Positions 35,719 through 44,333 of a stretch of DNA of 64,000 nucleotides are shown here, piece after piece. The number at the start of each line of letters is the position of its first letter. Position 1 is the first letter of the stretch. The translations under genes were made by a program, and so were the position numbers. The notes under the pieces are model-generated. The model was not told the DNA's origin, ran no database searches, and was given only the letters and a program-made list of their open reading frames with translations. Source of the DNA: Methylotuvimicrobium sp. KM2 (lineage in GTDB: Bacteria > Pseudomonadota > Gammaproteobacteria > Methylococcales > Methylomonadaceae); NCBI RefSeq assembly GCF_038051925.1, contig NZ_CP150634.1, forward strand, positions 3,480,300 to 3,544,299, read 5' to 3'.

Positions 35719-36639
35719 ATGCGAAAATATCGATCTATCTCCCGCGCTATTTTTTTATCGAGTCTACTTATATTTGAGATTAGTTGCAGTGGCTTCTGGA
35801 AACAACTGCCATTCGATAGACTTGCAGATGATGCCAGAGGCATGTCAAATGGCGACTTGGCCGGCCCCGGCCAGCAGCGGGTGCATGCCGCGCGCTTAGA
35901 AGTTCCGATTCAAGACGAAAGCTTGGAGGTCGTGCTTTATAAACCTAAGAGTCCTCCTCAGACACCGGCCCCCGCTATTGTCTTCTTGCCGGGCCGCATG
36001 GCCACGGACGACCAGTATGAAAGCTACGCCCGTGCGCTGGCCTCCCGTGGGTTTGTCGTGGCCGTGCGGAGTTGGTATTCGCTTTTCAGAAGCGACCTCG
36101 AACTGGCCCATGATGCGAAAATCATAGCCGATTGGCTAATCAAGGATCAGGGGGTCGATTCGAGAAAAATCGGCATCGCTGGTCATTCGATGGGTGGTAA
36201 GAATGCGATAATGGCCGCTGCAAAGTATGGTGGATTTGCCAGCGTAGTGGCCATCGATCCCGACGACAACGGTAACGTTTCGGTGGTACATGGTCTGCTT
36301 GCCAGCTTGAAGGCCCCCTTGCTGTTGATCGGTGCAGAAGTCGGATGGCGGGCTTCCAGCGTCTGCGCTCCGCTGGCGACTAATTATCTGCGTTTCTTCG
36401 AGCAGGCGCCGGCTGGAACCATTGAACTGGAACTAAAAGCTGCTGACCATGTGCAGATGCTGGATCAGCCGGACAGATTCGGCTATGGCATATGCCGAAG
36501 CGGCACGGCGGATTCGCGCCAAGTGCGCATCACGGCAAGGCGCGCTACCGTTGGTTTTTTCGTCCAGCACCTCCAGGGCGGGCCGGTTTTGCCAAAGGCG
36601 ACTTCCGTGCACGCCAGGTTTCGCGTAGCAAAGGCTTAA
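35719..36639 (+). CDS. Alpha/beta hydrolase, exported or lipid-anchored
   Basis: A 306-residue hydrolase. The N-terminus MRKYRSISRAIFLSSLLIFE ending ISCSG is a signal peptide with a weak lipobox. The core shows PAIVFLPGRMATDDQYESYA (oxyanion region), the nucleophile elbow GIAGHSMGGKNAIMAAA (about residues 155-171) and a late ADHVQM with the likely catalytic His. It is nearest to dienelactone-hydrolase/chlorophyllase-like esterases; the substrate is unknown. I start at MRKY because the 45 preceding codons lie in the repeat. Its stop overlaps the convergent neighbour by 4 bases. Confidence 0.8.
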   Translation: MRKYRSISRAIFLSSLLIFEISCSGFWKQLPFDRLADDARGMSNGDLAGPGQQRVHAARLEVPIQDESLEVVLYKPKSPPQTPAPAIVFLPGRMATDDQYESYARALASRGFVVAVRSWYSLFRSDLELAHDAKIIADWLIKDQGVDSRKIGIAGHSMGGKNAIMAAAKYGGFASVVAIDPDDNGNVSVVHGLLASLKAPLLLIGAEVGWRASSVCAPLATNYLRFFEQAPAGTIELELKAADHVQMLDQPDRFGYGICRSGTADSRQVRITARRATVGFFVQHLQGGPVLPKATSVHARFRVAKA

Positions 36640-37619
36640 CCCGTCACGGAAAAATTAAAGGCCCGTAACAAGGCATAAAGCTCGGTCGGCCTGAGGCGAG
36701 ACGATTGGAAAATCAGGTATAAAGGCTCCCTTTTCGTTATCCCGAACTTTTCCCAGAATACCGTTTTGCCGTGCTGATGCATCAGTTTAGCCGCTAAGCG
36801 GTAAAGCCTGCGAGACAGAAACTCAACGATGGCGCCGTAACCCTCAATACGCCCCAGTGCCTTCAGCGGCCCGACCCCCAGGCAGACCGAATCGACACCT
36901 TCTTCCCGAAGTGCCCGCAGGGCTGTAACTATCATAAGTTCGTTGGTGTGCAATGGGGCATTGGGAGCAGAAAACACGATATTGATCAGGTATTGACTCT
37001 CCAAACCGCCTGCCCGTAGCATTGAAAGAAAGCCCACTACCTTGCCGGCCCGTTCGCAAAGGAACCAGCGGCGGCCCACCTTATCATCGAAAAGCCTGGG
37101 TCGGCCCAAATACATTTGCGGCCCATGCCGGGCATCCAACCAAGCGTCGCAAGCTGCCTGTGCTTGGGCTTTCATCTGGGCGTCTATCTCCCCCTGATAC
37201 TCGCGCACCGTTACCCCTGTCCGCCTCGTATGATTGAGGTGCTGGCGCAGGTGGCGGCCCTGCGGGCCTGCTTCAGGATCGTTCTGCGGATCGGCCATAA
37301 GCAGACTGGCAAATTCCATCGATGCATATCCTCGATCGCGGGTATAGACTTGTAAATCGGCCGTTACCGCGACAAACAAAATAGACCAGCCCTTGCCTGC
37401 GCAATAGCTGGCAAAGGCGTCGGTCAAGCGAGGTTTATCTTCGGTCGCGCAGATTGGATCACCAAACACAACGGCACACCTTCGCACAAGCAGAAAGCTG
37501 ATCAGCCCGTCAATACCGGGAGTATGGAAAGTGCTGCGTAAGGGATCTAGGGCAGCGTGCGACACCGGGCCGCCGTACTGCCGGACTAAGTCTACGGTGG
37601 TTAAAAGTGGCTTAGTCAT
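36636..37619 (-). CDS. DUF2156-type acyl/aminoacyl-transferase-like protein
   Basis: A 327-residue protein that resembles the C-terminal domain of phosphatidylglycerol lysyltransferases (DUF2156, GNAT fold): LISFLLVRRCAVVFGDPICA, SMEFASLLMADPQNDPEAGP, RQHLNHTRRTGVTVREYQ and GRRWFLCERAGKVVGFLSML. There is no membrane domain, so it would be soluble. Family members transfer amino acids or acyl groups to lipids; the substrate here is unknown. Confidence 0.75.
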   Translation of the reverse strand: MTKPLLTTVDLVRQYGGPVSHAALDPLRSTFHTPGIDGLISFLLVRRCAVVFGDPICATEDKPRLTDAFASYCAGKGWSILFVAVTADLQVYTRDRGYASMEFASLLMADPQNDPEAGPQGRHLRQHLNHTRRTGVTVREYQGEIDAQMKAQAQAACDAWLDARHGPQMYLGRPRLFDDKVGRRWFLCERAGKVVGFLSMLRAGGLESQYLINIVFSAPNAPLHTNELMIVTALRALREEGVDSVCLGVGPLKALGRIEGYGAIVEFLSRRLYRLAAKLMHQHGKTVFWEKFGITKREPLYLIFQSSRLRPTELYALLRAFNFSVTG

Positions 37620-37675
37620 AGGTTGATATTAAATCTTGATAGCGACATAGAAGGAAGTGAGGTGGCATAAACCGC

Positions 37676-37870
37676 TTGCCGCGTACACACTGGACGGCAT
37701 TGATCCGAGGCGACCGCGACTGGGGAACCGAAGCCAAAATGCATGAAGCAGAACTGAAAGGCTTAGCGAATTTGTTCAAACTGCGCCTGACCAAAGGTAC
37801 GCGGTCTCTCGAAGAGACCGGCTTGGAGTGGCGTTTGCCCAAGGATAGGCTCGAAAATGCCCTTAAATTT
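37676..37870 (+). pseudogene. Transposase fragment (IS4/IS1380-like)
   Basis: An open stretch without ends encodes THWTALIRGDRDWGTEAKMH and GLANLFKLRLTKGTRSL, the middle of a DDE transposase around its second catalytic Asp (LIRGDRDWG). Flanking parts are missing. It is a relic in the gap between the DUF2156-type gene and the cytochrome gene. Confidence 0.6.
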
Positions 37871-37890
37871 CCTATATTTTTGGCCTTCAC

Positions 37891-38349
37891 TTATTCATTG
37901 CCCTGTACCTGTTGGCCCTTGTGCGCGTTGATCAGCATGTGGCATTCCAAGCAGGATCGCTCGAGCCTAAGCGCAGCCTCCTTAGTCAGTTCTGCATCGC
38001 TTTGTGCAGCTGCTCGTTTCAGGTCGTGTATGGCTTCATTAAAGGACTTGCCATGCTTCTCGTAGACGTCTGTAGACAGATAGCCATCAATCGCGGTGGC
38101 GTACCTTTCCATGTCCACGGCTGCGGCATTGACACGGTTGAGTCTACCCCGAACGATCGCATCGAGCACATCTTGCATCGAGTCTGACTTTCGACGCATC
38201 AATTGGTTCTTTAAGTTGCGGTGAGACGGATTCCTATCATATTCGCCGGCATAGCGCCAAAACTCGACAAAAAGCCAAATGCTTAGAGCGACAAACAAAG
38301 CGCCACTTAAGAGCACAACCCTCCACTGCGAACGATTTCTTTGGCTCAT
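37891..38349 (-). CDS. Membrane-anchored monohaem c-type cytochrome
   Basis: A 152-residue protein with an N-terminal anchor (VVLLSGALFVALSIWLFVEF, about residues 11-30) and a helical periplasmic domain that ends with a single haem motif CLECH (about 133-137) close to the C-terminus. This layout, a four-helix bundle with C-terminal CxxCH, is that of cytochrome c-prime/c556-like proteins. A role in electron transfer or gas binding is possible. Downstream 38350-38690 holds no gene that I can support. Confidence 0.75.
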   Translation of the reverse strand: MSQRNRSQWRVVLLSGALFVALSIWLFVEFWRYAGEYDRNPSHRNLKNQLMRRKSDSMQDVLDAIVRGRLNRVNAAAVDMERYATAIDGYLSTDVYEKHGKSFNEAIHDLKRAAAQSDAELTKEAALRLERSCLECHMLINAHKGQQVQGNE

Positions 38350-38687
38350 GCTTTTCTCCTAGCAGAAAACGAAGTAAATGCTCCCGTGTTTTGGCGATGG
38401 CAAACGGTTCGAACCACTAGTTTTAAGAAGTTCCTGAGCTTGTTGAGTGGATAATCCATCTCTGTCGACCAGCAAGTCTTCCAATACCTGCTGGATATAC
38501 AAGGAATGCCAGTCTCATGGTTCTTGAAATTCGGCTTTTTTGTCATGATTTCTTGAAGTTCAATGATAAAAATTGGTTCTTATTCCCATTCCAGCTCAAG
38601 GACTGTAACAAAAGTACCTTACTATTGACTGACTCAAAGCAAGATTTCAATGCGGTTCTAAGCCAGGGCTAATTACTCCCTTTTGAT

Positions 38688-38900
38688 TGAAAAATCGTCT
38701 TAGAATAAAAGGCATGGGATGTGTCTATCGAGGACCGCCGTTCACCCAGCACCTAAATTATCTCAGATAGTTGACCATAGCCAATGGACTATGGAATTTA
38801 GGTGCTGGGTAAACCCATCCATGGGGGCTTGACGGCAGCGTTCCCTGCTGCCGACATCCTCGCTAGCCACACCCCATACCTTCATAAAGTTAACTAATTT
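38688..38900. repeat. Dispersed repeat family C, copy 1 (interrupted)
   Basis: Aligns with 43186-43385: ATGGGATGTGTCTATCGAGG, then ACCGCCGT, then CATGGGGGCTTGACGGCAGC and CTGCCGACATCCTCGCTAGC, then CACACCCCATACCTTC. This copy carries the 67-bp palindromic unit at 38744-38810, whereas the other has a separate roughly 45-bp insertion between its GGCAGC arms. Confidence 0.8.
38744..38810. mobile_element. 66-67-bp palindromic mini-unit, copy 2
   Basis: Begins ACCCAGCACCTAAATT and ends AATTTAGGTGCTGGGT. In opposite orientation to copy 1 at 35527-35592. Inserted after GCCGT, as in copy 1. The terminal arms are perfect for 16 bases, so the unit can form a hairpin. Confidence 0.8.
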
Positions 38901-38923
38901 TTGAGTATAAAGGGAGTAGGTCG

Positions 38924-39248
38924 AACGTGACGTTTTTAGACGGCGATTTATATTGAAAACAGCCTTTTTGCGAATACCTCAAGCAACAGGGTCGGCATGT
39001 CATTCTGGCATGTAAACCGGAATCCCATAAACCTAGAAAAAGCATTTCACCATGAAGATCATGAAGAATAAGAAGTTAACTCAATAACTTGTCATTCGTT
39101 TATGAACAACTTTCGCTCACCCGAAAGGTTAGCTGCAATGTTTAGGTAATCTATTGAAATACTTCATGAACTTCATGTGCTTCATGGTTGAACTGCCGAA
39201 TTTAGGATAAAACCTTCCACGAGTGGGTAGAGGATTTTCAGCGGCTTG
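38924..39248 (+). pseudogene. Fragment of the 443-codon transposase, split by a mini-element
   Basis: 38924-39031 and 39212-39248 match the middle of the three intact IS copies (the region that encodes NVTFLGDDLYCKQPFCEYLK and then PESHKTLYEWVEDFQRL) with several changes, one of which creates a stop. The two parts are separated by the 175-bp mini-element. Neither end of the IS is present. Confidence 0.85.
39032..39206. mobile_element. 175-bp mini-element, copy 2 (5-bp target duplication)
   Basis: Starts CCTAGAAAAAGCATTTCACC and ends CTGCCGAATTTAGG; ATAAA repeats on both sides (39027-39031 and 39207-39211). It is the inverse homologue of 19826-20000 with the same length. It interrupts an IS relic, which fixes the order of events: IS insertion, decay, then this element. 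Confidence 0.88.
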
Positions 39249-39408
39249 CCCTCAATCAGCACAGCATCGACCAGGTACAGGTTGTGGTGCAATTGGCTCT
39301 TTCCGAATGACCGGGTCTGACCTTGGTATTCGACGATCAACCTCTTTTGCAAGGCGCCGAGCACCGGGCGGGTGCGGTCGATGCGCTCCAGCGACTGCCA
39401 GCACGAAA
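39249..39408 (-). pseudogene. Unidentified coding fragment
   Basis: The minus frame reads SLERIDRTRPVLGALQKRLI, then VEYQGQTRSFGKSQLHHNLY and LVDAVLIEG, without start or family. Codon use looks like real protein. It is cut at 39248 by the junction with the IS relic and ends just before the GNAT gene's stop region. Confidence 0.35.
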
Positions 39409-39409
39409 C

Positions 39410-40261
39410 TTAACCCAACTCAAAGCTGGTGACGCCATAGACCTTGTCAATCGGCACCGGCGGCTCTAATCCGATATACATCCGGGCGGTTTCAAAAACC
39501 GGTTGCATGGCATAACGATTAACCAAGTTCATTGCGCTCGGGTTTATTGCCGGAATATCGAGAAAAAACGGACTGCCTTTTGGCAATCTGGTTTGCAGCG
39601 CCTGCAATAAGGCTTCGGCTTGCAATTCTGTTTGCGCAAACAAAGGGCCGATTTTATAGCCTGTTCGACATTTTCTTGCCATGCCGTAACCGGCAATTTG
39701 GCCGTATTCCAGATAGGCCAACGCATGGCTATCGGGTTGATTGAGCCAGGATAATAAAAAGGCGGAACGATCAACGGTAAAAACCGATTGGTCATAATCC
39801 ATGAGGGCTTGCCAGTCACAAGCCATCACATCGACAATCGCAGGGGCAATTGATTGCGAAGCGCCCGAAAACCCTTGATAGCGAATATTCTGGTACGCCA
39901 GCTTGAAGCCAAACTTTTGATAATTGCCCTGTTGGCTGACCACACCGTCCAAGCCGATGGTGCGCCCCTGTATACGATCTATCGCCGCTTGCCATATCCG
40001 AATGCCGTAGCCCTGCCCCCGGTATGCCGGCTTGACGATGTAAAAGCCGAGAAAACCAAACGTCTCGCCGTATTTCACCGCTGAAATGCAGGCAATCGGT
40101 TCATCGTCCAACAAACCGATTAAAAACCCGTCCGGATCAGCGGAAAAAAAACAATCATGGTCATAAAGCCCCGGATTCCAACCCTCGCTAGCGGCCCAGT
40201 CGATCGCAATCGTCACTTCATGACAGGCCATCGGACGGATTTGATATCTGGAATCAGTCAT
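39410..40261 (-). CDS. GNAT-family N-acetyltransferase with C-terminal extension
   Basis: A 283-residue protein. The N-terminal GNAT domain (about residues 1-140) shows YQIRPMACHEVTIAIDWAAS, GFYIVKPAYRGQGYGIRIWQ (the R-G-x-G-x-G acetyl-CoA loop) and GNYQKFGFKLAYQ. A second GNAT-like half (about 170-280) resembles the Acetyltransf_18 domain: YLEYGQIAGYGMARKCRTGY and MQPVFETARMYIG. The acceptor is unknown. I use the second ATG (MTDSRYQ), the usual family start. Confidence 0.85.
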   Translation of the reverse strand: MTDSRYQIRPMACHEVTIAIDWAASEGWNPGLYDHDCFFSADPDGFLIGLLDDEPIACISAVKYGETFGFLGFYIVKPAYRGQGYGIRIWQAAIDRIQGRTIGLDGVVSQQGNYQKFGFKLAYQNIRYQGFSGASQSIAPAIVDVMACDWQALMDYDQSVFTVDRSAFLLSWLNQPDSHALAYLEYGQIAGYGMARKCRTGYKIGPLFAQTELQAEALLQALQTRLPKGSPFFLDIPAINPSAMNLVNRYAMQPVFETARMYIGLEPPVPIDKVYGVTSFELG

Positions 40262-40276
40262 AAATACTCTCAACAT

Positions 40277-40333
40277 TTACGGAAACAATGCGCTCATCAG
40301 TAAAGCGGCAATAAAAGTCTTTAAAAACTGCAT
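40277..40333 (-). pseudogene. Truncated signal-peptide gene related to 52507-52785
   Basis: An 18-codon frame MQFLKTFIAALLMSALFP preceded by GGGAGGT. The leader, the first codons and 30 bp upstream (TATTGTTGATTCGCGACC) closely match the small exported-protein gene at 52.5-52.8 kb. Only the export signal remains here. Confidence 0.5.
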
Positions 40334-40354
40334 ACTCCACCTCCCGTGAATAGT

Positions 40355-40606
40355 CTATTGTTGTTGATTCGCGACCATTTGCGTAAGTGGATCAGGTCTG
40401 CCTCCCTTTCTTTCCGATAAAGACCTCGTTCGTGCAAAAACTTTTCCTGAGGATTTATCATAAATCAAAAACCTAACGGCTTTTTTTGTAGCGGGTAACG
40501 GCCATAATTTGATTTTCAGCATTGGCAATCCATAGCTTCCATAGCCGACGTTAACGCCAAGCTCACCGGCGGTAATGGAACGCCTTGTGAGCTCCAGAAC
40601 AAACAT
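40355..40606 (-). CDS. Hypothetical protein directly after hsdR
   Basis: An 83-residue frame whose ATG lies 3 bases after the hsdR stop. It contains GVNVGYGSYGLPMLKIKLWP and AVRFLIYDKSSGKVFARTRS, then GGRPDPLTQMV. It looks like coding sequence but matches no family I know, and could be the C-terminal remainder of a larger protein joined to the hsdR end by deletion. Confidence 0.4.
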   Translation of the reverse strand: MFVLELTRRSITAGELGVNVGYGSYGLPMLKIKLWPLPATKKAVRFLIYDKSSGKVFARTRSLSERKGGRPDPLTQMVANQQQ

Positions 40607-40611
40607 CGCCT

Positions 40612-43005
40612 TCAGTATAAATCCTGCTGAAACCCCACAAACACTTCCCGAATGTGCTTCACCTCGCCCAGTTCGTTAACGGCATCGTGGAGGCTGTGGT
40701 ATTTCAGTTCGATCAACTGCGGCAGTTTTTCCAGGTCCAATTCACCGACACCGCGTTCAACGTAGTGGCCGAGCACAAACTGAAGGAATTCCTGTTGCGG
40801 GTAATCCTTGTAATGGCTAAAAATAGTCGCACGATGCGATTCGACACGCTCGGCGCGGCTGAGCGGCGGCTGATTAAACGCAATATAGGCAAGCACATCA
40901 TAGAGATCGCTTTTCTCGGCATGGATCATGTTGCCGATTTCCCGCAACTGCTCCATGCCGTAACCACGTTCTTGCAGCCCTTCAAGCAGTTTCTTCCTGG
41001 TTTGTGGCTGGCCCCAAAGGCGGCGCAGTTCATCTTCGTTCTTGAATAATTCCGGCAGTTGGCCAAACAAGCGCTCGACAAATTGCGCGGCTGACAGGGG
41101 TTTTCCGTCCGGCCCCCAGAAGCTGGTGGAACTCATGTGTTGAATCAATCGCTCTTTGCCATCGGCCAGCTTGATCTTCACTTTAACTGTCTTCTTACAG
41201 ACACAAGGGGATTCACCGCAATCCGGGCAAAGTTCCGGCTCCGGCTGATCGCACTCACACGGGGTCCGGCCGCATATTTTGCAGGGCTCGGGCGTTGTCA
41301 CCGCGCAGGTACAGGGGATATTGCCGCAGCGTTTGCAGACTTCCGGCTCCAACGGCTCGCCGTCCCATTCCGGGTCGTTGAAGTGCTCATAGGCCTTTAC
41401 AAAATCGTAAATGGTGAAATAGTCCTTACCGTCAAACAGGCGCGTGCCGCGACCGATAATCTGCTTGAACTCGATCATCGAGTTCACCGGGCGCAACAGC
41501 ACAATATTACGGATATTACGCGCATCCACTCCGGTGGAGAGCTTCTGCGATGTCGTCAGAATGGTGGGGACGGTTTTTTCATTATCCTGAAACAGGCGCA
41601 GAAAACGCTCGCCCTCGGCGCCGTCATTGGCGGTTACCCGCACGCAGTAATTCGGATCGCTACCGGTTTTATACTGGTTAATCAAATCCCGCACGGCCAG
41701 GGCATGTTCCTGGGTGGCGCAAAACACCAGCGTCTTCTGGTTCGGGTCAATCATGTCCATAAACAGTTTCACCCGGTAGGCTTCGCGCTCTTTAATCTCG
41801 ATCACCCGATTAAAGTCATCTTCGGTATAACGCCGGCTTTCTTCTATTTCGCCTTCAATGACGGTGTCATCCGGCGTGTACACATAATCATCCAGCGTGG
41901 TGGCAATCTGCTGCACCCGAAACGGGGTAAGGAAACCGTCGTTAATGCCCTGTTTCAATGAATAGACATACACCGGCTCGCCAAAATAGGCATAGGTATC
42001 GGCATTGTGTTTGCGTTTGGGCGTGGCGGTTAAACCCAACTGCACGGCAGGCGAGAAATATTCCAGAATGCCGCGCCAGTTGCTCTCGTCATTGGCACCG
42101 CCCCGGTGACATTCATCGATAATAATCAAATCAAAGAAGTCCGGCGGATACTCGCCAAAACTGGGCAGCGAATTGCCTTCTTCATCCCGGCCCGACATAA
42201 AGGTCTGGAAAATGGTAAAAAAGAGGCTGCCGTTTTTCGGCACCTGGCCTTTCTTGCGGATGGTTTCCGGATCAATGCGGACCAGTGCATCTTCCGGAAA
42301 CGCGGAAAAGCTGTTGTAGGCCTGATCGGCCAGAATGTTGCGATCCGCCAGAAACAGAATACGCGGCCGTCGATTGGGTTCTCTGCTCAAATTCCAGCGG
42401 CTGTGGAACAGTTTCCAGGCCAGTTGAAAGGCAATCGCGGTTTTACCGGTGCCGGTGGCCAGCGTCAATAATATGCGTTGCTCGCCCTCGGCAATGGCTT
42501 CCAGGGCGTTATTGATGGCATTGTGCTGGTAATAACGCGGCTGCCAGAAACCGCCCTTGTCTTCAAACGGCACTTCGCCGAAACGCTCACGCCAGGGGTT
42601 CGGTTTGGCGAAGGTCAGCGCCCATAGCTCATCGGGCGTGGGGTAGCGATCGACATAGCCTTCCTTGCCTGTGTGCATGTCGATCTGATAAATGCCGACG
42701 CCATTGGTGGAATAGGTAAAACGGGTTTGCAGACGCTCGGCGTAGCGTTTGGCCTGTGCCACGCCCTCGGTATCGGCCAGGCTTTGCTTTTTCGCCTCGA
42801 TAACGCCCAGCTTCTGGCCTTTGTAGAACAGCACATAATCGGCAATGTCCTGCTTACCGCGCTTGCCCGCACCTTGCAAGCGCCCCAGGGTAATCACCTC
42901 ACGCCGCACCCGGCTGCCGTCCACCACGCCCCAGCCTGCGGCTTTTAACGCGGGGTCGATCAATTCGGAACGCGTCTCTGCTTCATTAAGGCCAACTTTG
43001 TTCAT
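40612..43005 (-). CDS. hsdR: Type I restriction enzyme, R subunit
   Basis: A 797-residue restriction and translocation subunit. The N-terminal nuclease region has IADYVLFYKGQKLGVIEAKK (PD-(D/E)xK-type). SF2 helicase motifs follow: LATGTGKTAIAF (about residues 182-193), IIIDECHRGG, GLTATPKR and EFKQIIGRGTRLFDG. A Cys-rich insertion with three CxxCGxxPCxC-type units (about 565-620) precedes the EcoEI_R-like C-terminal domain. Start MNKVGLNEAETRSEL. It belongs with hsdM and hsdS, but HicAB, antitoxin genes and repeats separate it from hsdS by about 1.8 kb. Confidence 0.94.
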   Translation of the reverse strand: MNKVGLNEAETRSELIDPALKAAGWGVVDGSRVRREVITLGRLQGAGKRGKQDIADYVLFYKGQKLGVIEAKKQSLADTEGVAQAKRYAERLQTRFTYSTNGVGIYQIDMHTGKEGYVDRYPTPDELWALTFAKPNPWRERFGEVPFEDKGGFWQPRYYQHNAINNALEAIAEGEQRILLTLATGTGKTAIAFQLAWKLFHSRWNLSREPNRRPRILFLADRNILADQAYNSFSAFPEDALVRIDPETIRKKGQVPKNGSLFFTIFQTFMSGRDEEGNSLPSFGEYPPDFFDLIIIDECHRGGANDESNWRGILEYFSPAVQLGLTATPKRKHNADTYAYFGEPVYVYSLKQGINDGFLTPFRVQQIATTLDDYVYTPDDTVIEGEIEESRRYTEDDFNRVIEIKEREAYRVKLFMDMIDPNQKTLVFCATQEHALAVRDLINQYKTGSDPNYCVRVTANDGAEGERFLRLFQDNEKTVPTILTTSQKLSTGVDARNIRNIVLLRPVNSMIEFKQIIGRGTRLFDGKDYFTIYDFVKAYEHFNDPEWDGEPLEPEVCKRCGNIPCTCAVTTPEPCKICGRTPCECDQPEPELCPDCGESPCVCKKTVKVKIKLADGKERLIQHMSSTSFWGPDGKPLSAAQFVERLFGQLPELFKNEDELRRLWGQPQTRKKLLEGLQERGYGMEQLREIGNMIHAEKSDLYDVLAYIAFNQPPLSRAERVESHRATIFSHYKDYPQQEFLQFVLGHYVERGVGELDLEKLPQLIELKYHSLHDAVNELGEVKHIREVFVGFQQDLY

Positions 43006-43185
43006 CAGGTGTTTTCCTATCCTTTTCTTGTTTGCCCACAGCAACTCACTGTCATTAAGTTAAGCCCTTGCCCCGTCATTCCGCCAGGGATTGGCGGAAT
43101 CCAGTGCCACGGAGGGCAGGATTTTGAAGCCTCTTCAACACATAGGAGAAAATCGTAGCCAAGCCCCTCTCTCTTCTCTTCATAC

Positions 43186-43385
43186 TCCCTTTGGATTGAA
43201 TAACCGTCTAAGAATAAAAGGTATGGGATGTGTCTATCGAGGACCGCCGTGAACCCATCCCTGGGGGCTTGACGGCAGCAATCAAACGCCAAGGATGGCG
43301 TGAATGCAGATTTTGCAGGAGCAAAAATCTGCCCTGCTGCCGACATCCTCGCTAGCCACACCCCATACCTTCTTCATAAAGTTGG
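43186..43385. repeat. Dispersed repeat family C, copy 2
   Basis: Same family as 38688-38900. It has the uninterrupted ACCGCCGTGAACCCATCC site, but an extra segment (about 43285-43329, ATCAAACGCCAAGGATGGCG and neighbours) between the GGCAGC and GCTGCC arms. It lies in the hsdR upstream region, which holds no gene from 43006 to 43596. Confidence 0.75.
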
Positions 43386-43435
43386 ATTCTTTGTCTAATT
43401 TTTCGATATGCAAAACTCCGTTCTGGCAATGCCGG

Positions 43436-43555
43436 TTCCGGAGAGGGTGCGCTTGCTCGATCGACAGGCGTCGGCGGCAGGGAGCCGCCGTCGAGCCTAC
43501 ATGGACGTATTCACGGCGTCCTGTCGGGCGAGTGACCGCACCCTCCCCACCAAAG
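43436..43555. repeat. Dispersed hairpin repeat next to an orphan antitoxin
   Basis: Long imperfect hairpin (outer arms GAGGGTGCGCTTGCTCGATC and its approximate complement) with core GCCTACATGGACGTATTCAC, like 21287-21412. It occupies the place where a toxin gene would follow the antitoxin at 43597-43797. Confidence 0.78.
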
Positions 43556-43596
43556 GACTTTCATGTGCTGGGGCGATGGCCAGACCTTCATGAACG

Positions 43597-43797
43597 TTAC
43601 TTTGAAAGTATTCGCGCTTTCACACTTGACCACGGAGAACCTATATCTTGGTCGATTTCGAACGTTTTCAATCGCCGGTCTAGCTCCTCCTTCTGGGACT
43701 CAGTGAGTTCAATTTTCGCATCTTCCGCGATTACGCTGTCCCACAAAGCTTCGGCTAGAATAATTCGCTCAGATATTGTAAGTGACTGTATTTCCAA
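43597..43797 (-). CDS. Orphan addiction-module antitoxin
   Basis: A 66-residue protein (MEIQSLTISERIILAEALWD, then SQKEELDRRLKTFEID) of the putative addiction module component family, similar in kind to 6545-6778. No ParE/RelE toxin follows; a repeat begins 42 bp downstream. The toxin was probably lost. Confidence 0.7.
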   Translation of the reverse strand: MEIQSLTISERIILAEALWDSVIAEDAKIELTESQKEELDRRLKTFEIDQDIGSPWSSVKARILSK

Positions 43798-43914
43798 AGT
43801 ATTTACCTCAGACAGAAAATATATTGCATGATTTTATCACAAGTCAGCGCTGAGACTGCTAGGCAATGAGGACATAACGTTTGGGTTAACCGGCACTGGA
43901 CTCACCCCGCTTTG

Positions 43915-44066
43915 GCCTATCCGGCGCGAGGGTGATCGGGATCGGGATCGGGATCGGGATCGGCAATTTTAATCAAACCGGCATCAAGTGTTTTTTTGAT
44001 GACAAGCGAAGCTTCACAAGCATTTACTAGCAGTGTCATTTGCGGCAGTTGTTGCAACAGCTGCGG
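43915..44066 (-). pseudogene. Short C-terminal remnant with Pro-Asp repeats
   Basis: An open frame without a start reads VPQLLQQLPQMTLLVNACEA, then SLVIKKTLDAGLIKIADP, and ends with a (DP)n tract coded by five GATCGG hexamers on the plus strand (43934-43963). A winged-helix-like end is possible. No family assigned. Confidence 0.35.
43934..43963 (+). repeat. Hexanucleotide tandem repeat (GATCGG) x5
   Basis: Five perfect units. Read on the minus strand they extend the Asp-Pro tail of the remnant at 43915-44066. Copy number can change by slippage without breaking frame. Confidence 0.9.
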
Positions 44067-44111
44067 AACTCAGCAATGAGCCGGCCAGGTGCAGCGACTT
44101 GATCGGCATTT

Positions 44112-44333
44112 CTATGTAATCTCATAAATAACCGGACGATATTTTGGAGGAGGAATGTGCTTTCCGTTTGCTTTTGCAGCGGCTAACCAACTCTCTTTGG
44201 CTACCAACACTTCTGCCAAGGCTTGAGCCGGTGTTTCAGCAAAAGCTGAGCACGCCTTAAGATCCGGAATATCAGCGATATATCCCTCGTCATCTTCGCT
44301 ATAAAAGATATTGATATGATAGTCTTTCATCAT
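44112..44333 (-). CDS. hicB: HicB-family antitoxin
   Basis: A 73-residue protein with the HicB partial RNase H fold: INIFYSEDDEGYIADIPDLK, ACSAFAETPAQALAEVLVAK and a Pro-rich end. It lacks a separate C-terminal DNA-binding domain, as in the short HicB class. Overlaps hicA by 4 bases and follows it, the usual hicAB order. Confidence 0.85.
   Translation of the reverse strand: MMKDYHINIFYSEDDEGYIADIPDLKACSAFAETPAQALAEVLVAKESWLAAAKANGKHIPPPKYRPVIYEIT

Noticed and set aside
38346..38546. A 66-codon minus-strand frame upstream of the cytochrome gene.
   Set aside because: It has no ribosome-binding site, an atypical composition and no similarity. Treated as non-coding.
41137..41961. A 274-codon plus-strand frame opposite hsdR.
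   Set aside because: It mirrors conserved helicase motifs of hsdR on the opposite strand. No family resemblance of its own.
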